A DNA stretch of 64,000 nt from Paramoeba atlantica (GCA_977017575.1 CDRNVI010000056.1:372001-436000); one strand, 5' to 3'; shown: positions 29,820 to 43,754, numbered from the stretch's first letter. Made by a program: numbers and translations. The notes: generated by a model not told the origin, from the sequence alone.

Positions 29820-31995
29820 TCGTCTTTGGTAAGACCATCGTTTTTAGTAATTATCGTTTTTGGTAAGACTATTGCTTTTGGTAAGACCATCGCTTTGGTA
29901 AAACCATCGTCTTTTGCAGGAATATCATCTTTTGTAAGACCATCGCTTTTGGTAGGACCATCACTTTTTATAAGAGCATCCTTTTTGGTACGCCCATCGT
30001 TTTTGGTAAGACCATCGTTTTTGGTAAGACCTTTTTTGGTAAGACCATCGTTTTTGGTAAGACCATCGTTTTTTGTAAGACCATCGCTTTTGGTAAACCA
30101 TCGTTTTTGGTAAGATCATCGCTTTTGGTAAGACCATTGTTTTTGGTAAGACCATCGTTTTTCGTAAGCCCATCGTTTTTTGCAAGACCATCGTTTTTGG
30201 TAACACCATCGTTTTTTGTAAGACCATCGTTTTTGGTAAACCATCGTTTTTGGTAAGACCATCGTTTTTGGCAAGACCATCGGTTTTGGTAAGACCATCG
30301 TTTTTGGTAAACCATAGTTTTTGATAAGACCATCGTTTTTGGTAAGATCATCGCTTTTGGTAAGACCATTGTTTTTGGTAAGACCATCGTTTTTCGTAAG
30401 CCCATCGTTTTTTGCAAGACCATCGTTTTTGGTAACACCATCGTTTTTTGTAAGACCATCGTTTTTGGTAAACCATCGTTTTTGGTAAGACCATCGTTTT
30501 TGGCAAGACCATCGGTTTTGGTAAGACCATCGTTTTTGGTAAACCATAGTTTTTGATAAGACCATCGTTTTTGGTAAACCATGGTTTTTGATAAGACCAT
30601 CGTTTTTGGTAAGACCATTTTTTTTTGGTAAGACCATCGTTCTTGGTAACACCATCGTTTTTTGTAAGACCATCGTTTTTTGTAAGACCATCGTTTTTGG
30701 TAAGACCTTCGTTTTTAGTAAGCATCGTTTTTGTTAAGACCATTCCTTTTGGTAACACCATCGTTTTTGGTAAGATCATCGCTTTTGGTAAACCATCGTT
30801 TTAGGTAGGATTATCGGTTTTGGTAAGACCATCGTTTTTGGTAAGACCATCGTTTTTCGTAAGCCCATCGTTTTTTGCAAGACCATCGTTTTTGGTAACA
30901 CCATCGTTTTTTGTAAGACCATCGTTTTTGGTAACACCATCGTTTTTTGTAAGACCATCGCTTTTGGTAAACCATCGTTTTTGGTAAGATCATCGCTTTT
31001 GGTAAGACCATCGTTTTTGGTAAGACCATCGTTTTTCGTAGGCCCATCGTTTTTTGCAAGACCATCGTTTTTGGTAACACCATCGTTTTTTGTAAGACCA
31101 TCGTTTTTTGCAAGACCATCGTTTTTGGTAACACCATCGTTTTTAGTAAGCATCGTTTTTGGTAACACCATCGTTTTTTGTAAGACCATCGTTTTTGGTA
31201 AACCATCGTTTTTGGTAAGACCATCGTTTTTGGTAACACCATCGGTTTTGGTAAGACCATCGTTTTTGGTAAACCATAGTTTTTGGTAAGACCATCGTTT
31301 TTGGTAAACCATCGTTTTTGATAAGGCCATCGTTTTTGGTAAGACCATCGTTTTTGGTAAGACCATCGTTTTTGGTAAGACCATCGTTCTTGGTAACACC
31401 ATCGTTTTTTGTAAGACCATCGTTTTTTGTAAGACCATCGTTTTTGGTAAGACCATCGTTTTTAGTAAGCATCGTTTTTGGTAAGACCATCGTTTTTAGT
31501 AAGGATCGTTTTTGTTAAGACCATTCCTTTTGGTAACACCATCGTTTTTGGTAAGACCATCGTTTTTGGTAAGACCATCGTTTTTGGTAAGATCATCGGT
31601 TTTGGTAACACCATCGTTTTTGGTAAGACCATCGTTTTTTGTAAGACCATCGTTTTTGGTAAGACCATCGTTTTAATAAGCATCGTTTTTGGTAAGACCA
31701 TCGTTTTTGGTAAACCATCGTTTTTCGTAAGCCCATCATTTTTGGTAACATCATCGTTTTTTGTAAAACCATCGTTTTTGGTAAACCATCGTTTTTGGTA
31801 AGACCATCGTTTTTGGTAAGACCATCGTTTTTGGTAAACCATCGTTTTTTGCAAGACCATCGTTTTTGGTAACACCATCGTTTTTGGTAAGCCCATCGTT
31901 TTTGGTAAAACCAACGCTTTTTATAAGACCATCGTTTTTGGTAAGACCATTGCTGTTGAGAAGCCATCGTTTTTCGTAACATCATCTTTTTTGGT
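29820..31995. repeat. 18-bp minisatellite array
   Basis: About 120 tandem copies of GTTTTTGGTAAGACCATC and close variants (GGTAAACCATC, GGTAACACCATC, TTTTGTAAGACC). Blocks of several variant units recur as higher-order repeats, for example 30115-30340 against 30345-30565. Because 18 is a multiple of three, all frames stay open and give repetitive peptides (MVLPKT and KNDGLT on the minus strand). I treat these as non-coding. The array ends directly at the border of the tRNA repeat array. Confidence 0.92.
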
Positions 31996-32024
31996 AGGCC
32001 GCTGTGAGCACACAATCGACGGAA

Positions 32025-32088
32025 GCGTCCATACCCAAGTGGTTAAGGGGCCTGACTTGAAATCAGGTGTGTTCTCACGCGCAGGTTG
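32025..32088 (+). pseudogene. truncated tRNA-Ser(UGA) at array border
   Basis: It matches the other copies from GCGTCCA through the anticodon and variable arms to GCGCAGGTT. The T-loop remainder, the acceptor 3' strand and the T-run are then replaced by GACGCGTAGGATG. A second GTGTTCTCACGCGCAGG piece follows at about 32100, a local duplication. It cannot form a tRNA. Confidence 0.9.
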
Positions 32089-33333
32089 ACGCGTAGGATG
32101 TGTTCTCACGCGCAGGATGAAAGTCACGCTCAGGAAAAGTGTACCGCTTTTTAGAGCATCCTATCTCAAAATTCAAAATGACGTCAGATTTACCTCTTTC
32201 CGCCTGCACGGTGAAGGGGCGTTTTCAAAAATCTCTGGACGCGACGTTTGCATGACTTCCGTGCATGGCGTGCGTCGATTGCGAAACGCCAAACCAGCAA
32301 GCTATATCTCCTGAGTGGTCGTGCTTCGAGCGATATTTTCTGTAGAGATAGAGTTTTTCCGTTAGTCAGTATGATTGCGAAACAAAACGTGGGTTTCGCC
32401 AGACCAGTTTTTGTCCGTTCTTCCCTGAATCAAATCTTCAAATTTTTTAACCCTTTCTACTTGATGAGTGTTCTGAGCGCTCTTATTTTGCTCCGATGTT
32501 TGCTTTGGGCACTCTTTTTACATGATTTCACTGATACTATAAGACTTCCCCTCTTCTAACGCAAGAATTTGTTGTCATCGGACATTCTTTTAGTCAAATC
32601 AATGCTTGATTGCACAAGCTTCCTGCATCTCAAGGGGGGGTTGTATTTCTCTATACCTCTTTCACTTTTCACCTGCTCTTCCAAGCAACAGGGTCACAGG
32701 GCGCGCGCGTATTGTAATAGTGTGGTGGAAAAACGTCGGTTTCACACGAAACTCGCATCCACCGTGCGACCCCATTCCGTGGAGAACGATCTTTGTTTTC
32801 TTCGATCGCACTGATTCCGTTAGATGCACAGAGCGTGATTTCACGTGAATCGAACAATTCCGCGAGATGTTTTACTTGGGGCAAAGCAGGGCAGCACATG
32901 AACAATGAAAACAGGACGCGCAATGGCGCGGAACACCTTCCACGTGACACCTTCCGAAACGCGTTCTGCACAATCCAGGTATAAAACAACGAATTTCTTC
33001 GCCCGGCCGTTGCAAAGACCCACCCCTTACCGATAGATTTCGTAGCTCTGCTCTAAACGTGAACGCATCGTGCTCAACCTCTCTTCCCGACTGTGTCATC
33101 GCAAAAATTGTATGTGTCACTTCTGGGCCGTTCGCATGGGCATGTGTTGGGCACACTCAAACCCCCATTGCATTCATCAATGCGACCTACGGTTGTGAAT
33201 GTCGCCTTGCTTGGGGGGGGGGCTGTAAGGATCGTTAAGCGAGCGAAATCGGGGAGTTTCCATTATGACATGAATTAGCAAGGTAAAGTGCACCGCTATG
33301 GACACACAAAATTCGAGACACACCACGACGGAA

Positions 33334-33414
33334 GCGTCCATACCCAAGTGGTTAAGGGGCCTGACTTGAAATCAGGTGTGTTCTCACGCGCAGGTTCGAA
33401 CCCTGCTGGGCGCG
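33334..33414 (+). tRNA. tRNA-Ser(UGA): tRNA-Ser(UGA), copy 1
   Basis: 81 nt including discriminator G. The acceptor GCGTCCA pairs with TGGGCGC (one T-G). The anticodon arm is CCTGA / TCAGG with loop CTTGAAA, anticodon TGA. The long variable arm GTG..CAC is typical of class II serine tRNA. The T arm is GCAGG TTCGAAC CCTGC. No intron and no encoded CCA. TTTTT follows at once as a Pol III terminator; the A and B boxes are internal (AAGTGGTTAAGG region and GGTTCGAACCC). Confidence 0.97.
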
Positions 33415-34819
33415 TTTTTGCGATTCTCTTCGTTCACAATCGTGTGGCCGCTTTTGGGCGCGCGCGAGAGATGCAACGTGAATCGCAGAAGCAATGGTAC
33501 ATTTTAGGGTATTTTCTTTGCTGAAATGAAGTCTTTTTGGCCTGTGTAGCAGATGACGTTTTGGCGGCAGAGACGGTGAATGGGTAGATGGCCGTGCGCG
33601 TGTCAAATGTAAAAGCCCGAAAAGTGTACCGCTTTTTAGCGCATCATATCTTAAAATTCAAAATGACGTCAGATTTACCTCTTTCCGCCTGCACGGTGAA
33701 GGGGGGTTTTCAGATATCTCTGGACGCGACGTTTGCATGACTTCCGTGCATGGCGTGCGTCGATTGCGAAACGCCGAACCAGCAAGCTACACCTCCTGAG
33801 TGGTCGTGCTTCGCGCGATATTTTCTGTAGAGATAGAGTTTTTCCGTTAGTCAGTATGATTGCGAAACAAAACGTGGGTTTCGCCAGTCCACTTTTTGTC
33901 CGTTCTTCCCTGAATCAAATCTTAAACAATTTTAACCCTTTCTAATTGATGAGTGTTCTGATCGCTCGTGCTTTGCTCTGATATTTGCTTTGGGCACTCT
34001 TTTCACATGATTTCACTGATACTATAAGACTTCCCCTCTTCTAACGCAAGAATTTGTTGTCATCGGACATTCTTTTAGTCAAATCAATGCTTGATTGCAC
34101 AAGCTTCCTGCATCTCAAGGGGGGGGTTGTATTTCTCTATACCTCTTTCACTTTTCACCTGCTCTTCCAAGCAACAGGGTCACAGGGCGCGCGCGTATTG
34201 TAATAGTGTGGTGGAAAAACGTCGGTTTCACACGAAACTCGCATCCACCGTGCGACCCCATTCCGTGGAGAACGATCTTTGTTTTCTTCGATCGCACTGA
34301 TTCCGTTAGATGCACAGAGCGTGATTTCACGTGAATCGAACAATTCCGCGAGATGTTTTACTTGGGGCAAAGCATGGCAGCACATGAACAATGAAAACAG
34401 GACGCGCAATGGCGCGGAACACCTTCCACGTGACACCTTCCGAAACGCGTTCTGCACAATCCAGGTATAAAACAACGAATTTCTTCGCCCGGCCGTTGCA
34501 AAGACCCACCCCTTACCGATAGATTTCGTAGCTCTGCTCTAAACGTGAACGCATCGTGCTCAACCTCTCTTCCCGACTATGTCATCGCAAAAATTGTATG
34601 TGTCACTTCTGGGCCGTTCGCATGGGCATGTGTTGGGCACACTCAAACCCCCATTGCATTCATCAATGCGACCTACGGTTGTGAATGTCGCCTTGCTTGG
34701 GGGGGGGGCTGTAAGGATCGTTAAGCGAGCGAAATCGGGGAGTTTCCATTATGACATGAATTAGCAAGGTAAAGTGCACCGCTATGGACACACAAAATTC
34801 GAGACACACCACGACGGAA

Positions 34820-34900
34820 GCGTCCATACCCAAGTGGTTAAGGGGCCTGACTTGAAATCAGGTGTGTTCTCACGCGCAGGTTCGAACCCTGCTGGGCGCG
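34820..34900 (+). tRNA. tRNA-Ser(UGA): tRNA-Ser(UGA), copy 2
   Basis: Identical to copy 1; 1486 bp downstream of it. Confidence 0.97.
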
Positions 34901-36309
34901 TTTTTGCGATTCTCTTCGTTCACAATCGTGTGGCCGCTTTTGGGCGCGCGCGAGAGACGCAACGTGAATCGCAGAAGCAATGGTACATTTTAGGGTATTT
35001 TCTTTGCTGAAATGAAGTCTTTTTGGCCTGTGTAGCAGATGACGTTTTGGCGGCAGAGACGGTGAATGGGTAGATGGCCGTGCGCGTGTCAAATGTAAAA
35101 GCCCGAAAAGTGTACCGCTTTTTAGCGCATCATATCTTAAAATTCAAAATGACGTCAGATTTACCTCTTTCCGCCTGCACGGTGAAGGGGGGTTTTCAGA
35201 TATCTCTGGACGCGACGTTTGCATGACTTCCGTGCATGGCGTGCGTCGATTGCGAAACGCCGAACCAGCAAGCTACACCTCCTGAGTGGTCGTGCTTCGC
35301 GCGATATTTTCTGTAGAGATAGAGTTTTTCCGTTAGTCAGTATGATTGCGAAACAAAACGTGGGTTTCGCCAGTCCACTTTTTGTCCGTTCTTCCCTGAA
35401 TCAAATCTTAAACAATTTTAACCCTTTCTAATTGATGAGTGTTCTGATCGCTCGTGCTTTGCTCTGATATTTGCTTTGGGCACTCTTTTCACATGATTTC
35501 ACTGATACTATAAGACTTCCCCTCTTCTAACGCAAGAATTTGTTGTCATCGGACATTCTTTTGGTCAAATCAATGCTTGATTGCACAAGCTTCCTGCATC
35601 TCAAGGGGGGGTTGTATTTCTCTATACCTCTTTCACTTTTCACCTGCTCTTCCAAGCAACAGGGTCACAGGGCGCGCGCGTATTGTAATAGTGTGGTGGA
35701 AAAACGTCGGTTTCACACGAAACTCGCATCCACCGTGCGACCCCATTCCGTGGAGAACGATCTTTGTTTTCTTCGATCGCACTGATTCCGTTAGATGCAC
35801 AGAGCGTGATTTCACGTGAATCGAACAATTCCGCGAGATGTTTTACTTGGGGCAAAGCATGGAAGCACATGAACAATGAAAACAGGACGCGCAATGGCGC
35901 GGAACACCTTCCACGTGACACCTTCCGAAACGCGTTCTGCACAACCCAGGTATAAAACAACGAATTTCTTCGCCCGGCCGTTGCAAAGACCCACCCCTTA
36001 CCGATAGATTTCGTAGCTCTGCTCTAAACGTGAACGCATCGTGCTCAACCTCTCTTCCCGACTATGTCATCGCAAAAATTGTATGTGTCACTTCTGGGCC
36101 GTTCGCATGGGCATGTGTTGGGCACACTCAAACCCCCATTGCATTCATCAATGCGACCTACGGTTGTGAATGTCGCCTTGCTTGGGGGGGGGGGGGGGAT
36201 GTAAGGATCGTTAAGCGAGCGAAATCGGGGAGTTTCCATTATGACATGAATTAGCAAGGTAAAGTGCACCGCTATGGACACACAAAATTCGAGACACACC
36301 ACGACGGAA

Positions 36310-36390
36310 GCGTCCATACCCAAGTGGTTAAGGGGCCTGACTTGAAATCAGGTGTGTTCTCACGCGCAGGTTCGAACCCTGCTGGGCGCG
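36310..36390 (+). tRNA. tRNA-Ser(UGA): tRNA-Ser(UGA), copy 3
   Basis: Gene identical to copy 1. Its unit reads GATGTAAGG after the G run (most units: GCTGTAAGG), a marker shared only with copies 4 and 5. Confidence 0.97.
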
Positions 36391-37797
36391 TTTTTGCGAT
36401 TCTCTTCGTTCACAATCGTGTGGCCGCTTTTGGGCGCGCGCGAGAGACGCAACGTGAATCGCAGAAGCAATGGTACATTTTAGGGTATTTTCTTTGCTGA
36501 AATGAAGTCTTTTTGGCCTGTGTAGCAGATGACGTTTTGGCGGCAGAGACGGTGAATGGGTAGATGGCCGTGCGCGTGTCAAATGTAAAAGCCCGAAAAG
36601 TGTACCGCTTTTTAGCGCATCATATCTTAAAATTCAAAATGACGTCAGATTTACCTCTTTCCGCCTGCACGGTGAAGGGGGGTTTTCAGATATCTCTGGA
36701 CGCGACGTTTGCATGACTTCCGTGCATGGCGTGCGTCGATTGCGAAACGCCGAACCAGCAAGCTACACCTCCTGAGTGGTCGTGCTTCGCGCGATATTTT
36801 CTGTAGAGATAGAGTTTTTCCGTTAGTCAGTATGATTGCGAAACAAAACGTGGGTTTCGCCAGTCCACTTTTTGTCCGTTCTTCCCTGAATCAAATCTTA
36901 AACAATTTTAACCCTTTCTAATTGATGAGTGTTCTGATCGCTCGTGCTTTGCTCTGATATTTGCTTTGGGCACTCTTTTCCCATGATTTCACTGATACTA
37001 TAAGACTTCCCCTCTTCTAACGCAAGAATTTGTTGTCATCGGACATTCTTTTAGTCAAATCAATGCTTGATTGCACAAGCTTCCTGCATCTCAAGGGGGG
37101 GGTTGTATTTCTCTATACCTCTTTCACTTTTCACCTGCTCTTCCAAGCAACAGGGTCACAGGGCGCGCGCGTATTGTAATAGTGTGGTGGAAAAACGTCG
37201 GTTTCACACGAAACTCGCATCCACCGTGCGACCCCATTCCGTGGAGAACGATCTTTGTTTTCTTCGATCGCACTGATTCCGTTAGATGCACAGAGCGTGA
37301 TTTCACGTGAATCGAACAATTCCGCGAGATGTTTTACTTGGGGCAAAGCATGGCAGCACATGAACAATGAAAACAGGACGCGCAATGGCGCGGAACACCT
37401 TCCACGTGACACCTTCCGAAACGCGTTCTGCACAATCCAGGTATAAAACAACGAATTTCTTCGCCCGGCCGTTGCAAAGACCCACCCCTTACCGATAGAT
37501 TTCGTAGCTCTGCTCTAAACGTGAACGCATCGTGCTCAACCTCTCTTCCCGACTATGTCATCGCAAAAATTGTATGTGTCACTTCTGGGCCGTTCGCATG
37601 GGCATGTGTTGGGCACACTCAAACCCCCATTGCATTCATCAATGCGACCTACGGTTGTGAATGTCGCCTTGCTTGGGGGGGGGGGGATGTAAGGATCGTT
37701 AAGCGAGCGAAATCGGGGAGTTTCCATTATGACATGAATTAGCAAGGTAAAGTGCACCGCTATGGACACACAAAATTCGAGACACACCACGACGGAA

Positions 37798-37878
37798 GCG
37801 TCCATACCCAAGTGGTTAAGGGGCCTGACTTGAAATCAGGTGTGTTCTCACGCGCAGGTTCGAACCCTGCTGGGCGCG
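37798..37878 (+). tRNA. tRNA-Ser(UGA): tRNA-Ser(UGA), copy 4
   Basis: Gene identical to copy 1. GATGTAAGG lies upstream and GTGTAGCCGC (usually GTGTGGCCGC) downstream; both markers are shared with copy 5. Confidence 0.97.
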
Positions 37879-39287
37879 TTTTTGCGATTCTCTTCGTTCA
37901 CAATCGTGTAGCCGCTTTTGGGCGCGCGCGAGAGACGCAACGTGAATCGCAGAAGCAATGGTACATTTTAGGGTATTTTCTTTGCTGAAATGAAGTCTTT
38001 TTGGCCTGTGTAGCAGATGACGTTTTGGCGGCAGAGACGGTGAATGGGTAGATGGCCGTGCGCGTGTCAAATGTAAAAGCCCGAAAAGTGTACCGCTTTT
38101 TAGCGCATCATATCTTAAAATTCAAAATGACGTCAGATTTACCTCTTTCCGCCTGCACGGTGAAGGGGGGTTTTCAGATATCTCTGGACGCGACGTTTGC
38201 ATGACTTCCGTGCATGGCGTGCGTCGATTGCGAAACGCCGAACCAGCAAGCTACACCTCCTGAGTGGTCGTGCTTCGCGCGATATTTTCTGTAGAGATAG
38301 AGTTTTTCCGTTAGTCAGTATGATTGCGAAACAAAACGTGGGTTTCGCCAGTCCACTTTTTGTCCGTTCTTCCCTGAATCAAATCTTAAACAATTTTAAC
38401 CCTTTCTAATTGATGAGTGTTCTGATCGCTCGTGCTTTGCTCTGATATTTGCTTTGGGCACTCTTTTCCCATGATTTCACTGATACTATAAGACTTCCCC
38501 TCTTCTAACGCAAGAATTTGTTGTCATCGGACATTCTTTTAGTCAAATCAATGCTTGATTGCACAAGCTTCCTGCATCTCAAGGGGGGGGGTTGTATTTC
38601 TCTATACCTCTTTCACTTTTCACCTGCTCTTCCAAGCAACAGGGTCACAGGGCGCGCGCGTATTGTAATAGTGTGGTGGAAAAACGTCGGTTTCACACGA
38701 AACTCGCATCCACCGTGCGACCCCATTCCGTGGAGAACGATCTTTGTTTTCTTCGATCGCACTGATTCCGTTAGATGCACAGAGCGTGATTTCACGTGAA
38801 TCGAACAATTCCGCGAGATGTTTTACTTGGGGCAAAGCATGGCAGCACATGAACAATGAAAACAGGACGCGCAATGGCGCGGAACACCTTCCACGTGACA
38901 CCTTCCGAAACGCGTTCTGCACAATCCAGGTATAAAACAACGAATTTCTTCGCCCGGCCGTTGCAAAGACCCACCCCTTACCGATAGATTTCGTAGCTCT
39001 GCTCTAAACGTGAACGCATCGTGCTCAACCTCTCTTCCCGACTATGTCATCGCAAAAATTGTATGTGTCACTTCTGGGCCGTTCGCATGGGCATGTGTTG
39101 GGCACACTCAAACCCCCATTGCATTCATCAATGCGACCTACGGTTGTGAATGTCGCCTTGCTTGGGGGGGGGGGGGATGTAAGGATCGTTAAGCGAGCGA
39201 AATCGGGGAGTTTCCATTATGACATGAATTAGCAAGGTAAAGTGCACCGCTATGGACACACAAAATTCGAGACACACCACGACGGAA

Positions 39288-39368
39288 GCGTCCATACCCA
39301 AGTGGTTAAGGGGCCTGACTTGAAATCAGGTGTGTTCTCACGCGCAGGTTCGAACCCTGCTGGGCGCG
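39288..39368 (+). tRNA. tRNA-Ser(UGA): tRNA-Ser(UGA), copy 5
   Basis: Gene identical to copy 1; flanking markers as in copy 4, so copies 4 and 5 look like a recent duplication. Confidence 0.97.
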
Positions 39369-40781
39369 TTTTTGCGATTCTCTTCGTTCACAATCGTGTA
39401 GCCGCTTTTGGGCGCGCGCGAGAGACGCAACGTGAATCGCAGAAGCAATGGTACATTTTAGGGTATTTTCTTTGCTGAAATGAAGTCTTTTTGGCCTGTG
39501 TAGCAGATGACGTTTTGGCGGCAGAGACGGTGAATGGGTAGATGGCCGTGCGCGTGTCAAATGTAAAAGCCCGAAAAGTGTACCGCTTTTTAGCGCATCA
39601 TATCTTAAAATTCAAAATGACGTCAGATTTACCTCTTTCCGCCTGCACGGTGAAGGGGGGTTTTCAGATATCTCTGGACGCGACGTTTGCATGACTTCCG
39701 TGCATGGCGTGCGTCGATTGCGAAACGCCGAACCAGCAAGCTACACCTCCTGAGTGGTCGTGCTTCGCGCGATATTTTCTGTAGAGATAGAGTTTTTCCG
39801 TTAGTCAGTATGATTGCGAAACAAAACGTGGGTTTCGCCAGTCCACTTTTTGTCCGTTCTTCCCTGAATCAAATCTTAAACAATTTTAACCCTTTCTAAT
39901 TGATGAGTGTTCTGATCGCTCGTGCTTTGCTCTGATATTTGCTTTGGGCACTCTTTTCCCATGATTTCACTGATACTATAAGACTTCCCCTCTTCTAACG
40001 CAAGAATTTGTTGTCATCGGACATTCTTTTAGTCAAATCAATGCTTGATTGCACAAGCTTCCTGCATCTCAAGGGGGGGGGGTTGTATTTCTCTATACCT
40101 CTTTCACTTTTCACCTGCTCTTCCAAGCAACAGGGTCACAGGGCGCGCGCGTATTGTAATAGTGTGGTGGAAAAACGTCGGTTTCACACGAAACTCGCAT
40201 CCACCGTGCGACCCCATTCCGTGGAGAACGATCTTTGTTTTCTTCGATCGCACTGATTCCGTTAGATGCACAGAGCGTGATTTCACGTGAATCGAACAAT
40301 TCCGCGAGATGTTTTACTTGGGGCAAAGCATGGCAGCACATGAACAATGAAAACAGGACGCGCAATGGCGCGGAACACCTTCCACGTGACACCTTCCGAA
40401 ACGCGTTCTGCACAATCCAGGTATAAAACAACGAATTTCTTCGCCCGGCCGTTGCAAAGACCCACCCCTTACCGATAGATTTCGTAGCTCTGCTCTAAAC
40501 GTGAACGCATCGTGCTCAACCTCTCTTCCCGACTATGTCATCGCAAAAATTGTATGTGTCACTTCTGGGCCGTTCGCATGGGCATGTGTTGGGCACACTC
40601 AAACCCCCATTGCATTCATCAATGCGACCTACGGTTGTGAATGTCGCCTTGCTTGGGGGGGGGGGGGGGGCTGTAAGGATCGTTAAGCGAGCGAAATCGG
40701 GGAGTTTCCATTATGACATGAATTAGCAAGGTAAAGTGCACCGCTATGGACACACAAAATTCGAGACACACCACGACGGAA

Positions 40782-40862
40782 GCGTCCATACCCAAGTGGT
40801 TAAGGGGCCTGACTTGAAATCAGGTGTGTTCTCACGCGCAGGTTCGAACCCTGCTGGGCGCG
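40782..40862 (+). tRNA. tRNA-Ser(UGA): tRNA-Ser(UGA), copy 6
   Basis: Gene identical to copy 1. The upstream G run is 16 long here. Confidence 0.97.
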
Positions 40863-42267
40863 TTTTTGCGATTCTCTTCGTTCACAATCGTGTGGCCGCT
40901 TTTGGGCGCGCGCGAGAGACGCAACGTGAATCGCAGAAGCAATGGTACATTTTAGGGTATTTTCTTTGCTGAAATGAAGTCTTTTTGGCCTGTGTAGCAG
41001 ATGACGTTTTGGCGGCAGAGACGGTGAATGGGTAGATGGCCGTGCGCGTGTCAAATGTAAAAGCCCGAAAAGTGTACCGCTTTTTAGCGCATCATATCTT
41101 AAAATTCAAAATGACGTCAGATTTACCTCTTTCCGCCTGCACGGTGAAGGGGGGTTTTCAGATATCTCTGGACGCGACGTTTGCATGACTTCCGTGCATG
41201 GCGTGCGTCGATTGCGAAACGCCGAACCAGCAAGCTACACCTCCTGAGTGGTCGTGCTTCGCGCGATATTTTCTGTAGAGATAGAGTTTTTCCGTTAGTC
41301 AGTATGATTGCGAAACAAAACGTGGGTTTCGCCAGTCCACTTTTTGTCCGTTCTTCCCTGAATCAAATCTTAAACAATTTTAACCCTTTCTAATTGATGA
41401 GCGTTCTGATCGCTCGTGCTTTGCTCTGATATTTGCTTTGGGCACTCTTTTCACATGATTTCACTGATACTATAAGACTTCCCCTCTTCTAACGCAAGAA
41501 TTTGTTGTCATCGGACATTCTTTTAGTCAAATCAATGCTTGATTGCACAAGCTTCCTGCATCTCAAGGGGGGGTTGTATTTCTCTATACCTCTTTCACTT
41601 TTCACCTGCTCTTCCAAGCAACAGGGTCACAGGGCGCGCGCGTATTGTAATAGTGTGGTGGAAAAACGTCGGTTTCACACGAAACTCGCATCCACCGTGC
41701 GACCCCATTCCGTGGAGAACGATCTTTGTTTTCTTCGATCGCACTGATTCCGTTAGATGCACAGAGCGTGATTTCACGTGAATCGAACAATTCCGCGAGA
41801 TGTTTTACTTGGGGCAAAGCATGGCAGCACATGAACAATGAAAACAGGACGCGCAATGGCGCGGAACACCTTCCACGTGACACCTTCCGAAACGCGTTCT
41901 GCACAATCCAGGTATAAAACAACGAATTTCTTCGCCCGGCCGTTGCAAAGACCCACCCCTTACCGATAGATTTCGTAGCTCTGCTCTAAACGTGAACGCA
42001 TCGTGCTCAACCTCTCTTCCCGACTATGTCATCGCAAAAATTGTATGTGTCACTTCTGGGCCGTTCGCATGGGCATGTGTTGGGCACACTCAAACCCCCA
42101 TTGCATTCATCAATGCGACCTACGGTTGTGAATGTCGCCTTGCTTGGGGGGGGGGGCTGTAAGGATCGTTAAGCGAGCGAAATCGGGGAGTTTCCATTAT
42201 GACATGAATTAGCAAGGTAAAGTGCACCGCTATGGACACACAAAATTCGAGACACACCACGACGGAA

Positions 42268-42348
42268 GCGTCCATACCCAAGTGGTTAAGGGGCCTGACT
42301 TGAAATCAGGTGTGTTCTCACGCGCAGGTTCGAACCCTGCTGGGCGCG
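42268..42348 (+). tRNA. tRNA-Ser(UGA): tRNA-Ser(UGA), copy 7
   Basis: Gene identical to copy 1; 1486 bp after copy 6. Confidence 0.97.
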
Positions 42349-43754
42349 TTTTTGCGATTCTCTTCGTTCACAATCGTGTGGCCGCTTTTGGGCGCGCGCG
42401 AGAGACGCAACGTGAATCGCAGAAGCAATGGTACATTTTAGGGTATTTTCTTTGCTGAAATGAAGTCTTTTTGGCCTGTGTAGCAGATGACGTTTTGGCG
42501 GCAGAGACGGTGAATGGGTAGATGGCCGTGCGCGTGTCAAATGTAAAAGCCCGAAAAGTGTACCGCTTTTTAGCGCATCATATCTTAAAATTCAAAATGA
42601 CGTCAGATTTACCTCTTTCCGCCTGCACGGTGAAGGGGGGTTTTCAGATATCTCTGGACGCGACGTTTGCATGACTTCCGTGCATGGCGTGCGTCGATTG
42701 CGAAACGCCGAACCAGCAAGCTACACCTCCTGAGTGGTCGTGCTTCGCGCGATATTTTCTGTAGAGATAGAGTTTTTCCGTTAGTCAGTATGATTGCGAA
42801 ACAAAACGTGGGTTTCGCCAGTCCACTTTTTGTCCGTTCTTCCCTGAATCAAATCTTAAACAATTTTAACCCTTTCTAATTGATGAGCGTTCTGATCGCT
42901 CGTGCTTTGCTCTGATATTTGCTTTGGGCACTCTTTTCACATGATTTCACTGATACTATAAGACTTCCCCTCTTCTAACGCAAGAATTTGTTGTCATCGG
43001 ACATTCTTTTAGTCAAATCAATGCTTGATTGCACAAGCTTCCTGCATCTCAAGGGGGGGTTGTATTTCTCTATACCTCTTTCACTTTTCACCTGCTCTTC
43101 CAAGCAACAGGGTCACAGGGCGCGCGCGTATTGTAATAGTGTGGTGGAAAAACGTCGGTTTCACACGAAACTCGCATCCACCGTGCGACCCCATTCCGTG
43201 GAGAACGATCTTTGTTTTCTTCGATCGCACTGATTCCGTTAGATGCACAGAGCGTGATTTCACGTGAATCGAACAATTCCGCGAGATGTTTTACTTGGGG
43301 CAAAGCATGGCAGCACATGAACAATGAAAACAGGACGCGCAATGGCGCGGAACACCTTCCACATGACACCTTCCGAAACGCGTTCTGCACAATCCAGGTA
43401 TAAAACAACGAATTTCTTCGCCCGGCCGTTGCAAAGACCCACCCCTTACCGATAGATTTCGTAGCTCTGCTCTAAACGTGAACGCATCGTGCTCAACCTC
43501 TCTTCCCGACTATGTCATCGCAAAAATTGTATGTGTCACTTCTGGGCCGTTCGCATGGGCATGTGTTGGGCACACTCAAACCCCCATTGCATTCATCAAT
43601 GCGACCTACGGTTGTGAATGTCGCCTTGCTTGGGGGGGGGGGGCTGTAAGGATCGTTAAGCGAGCGAAATCGGGGAGTTTCCATTATGACATGAATTAGC
43701 AAGGTAAAGTGCACCGCTATGGACACACAAAATTCGAGACACACCACGACGGAA

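Noticed and set aside
29968-31914. Long minus-strand frames encoding MVLPKT / KNDGLT / YQKRWS repeats
   Set aside because: They are a by-product of an 18-bp satellite with no stop codon. All frames stay open and no unique sequence flanks them.
32880-32985. U6-like GCAGCACAT segment in the array unit
   Set aside because: Only a 9-base match. The ACAGAGA box and the rest of U6 are absent.
33940-33985. C/D snoRNA-like TTGATGAG ... CTGA in the array unit
   Set aside because: The boxes are too close together and there is no terminal stem.
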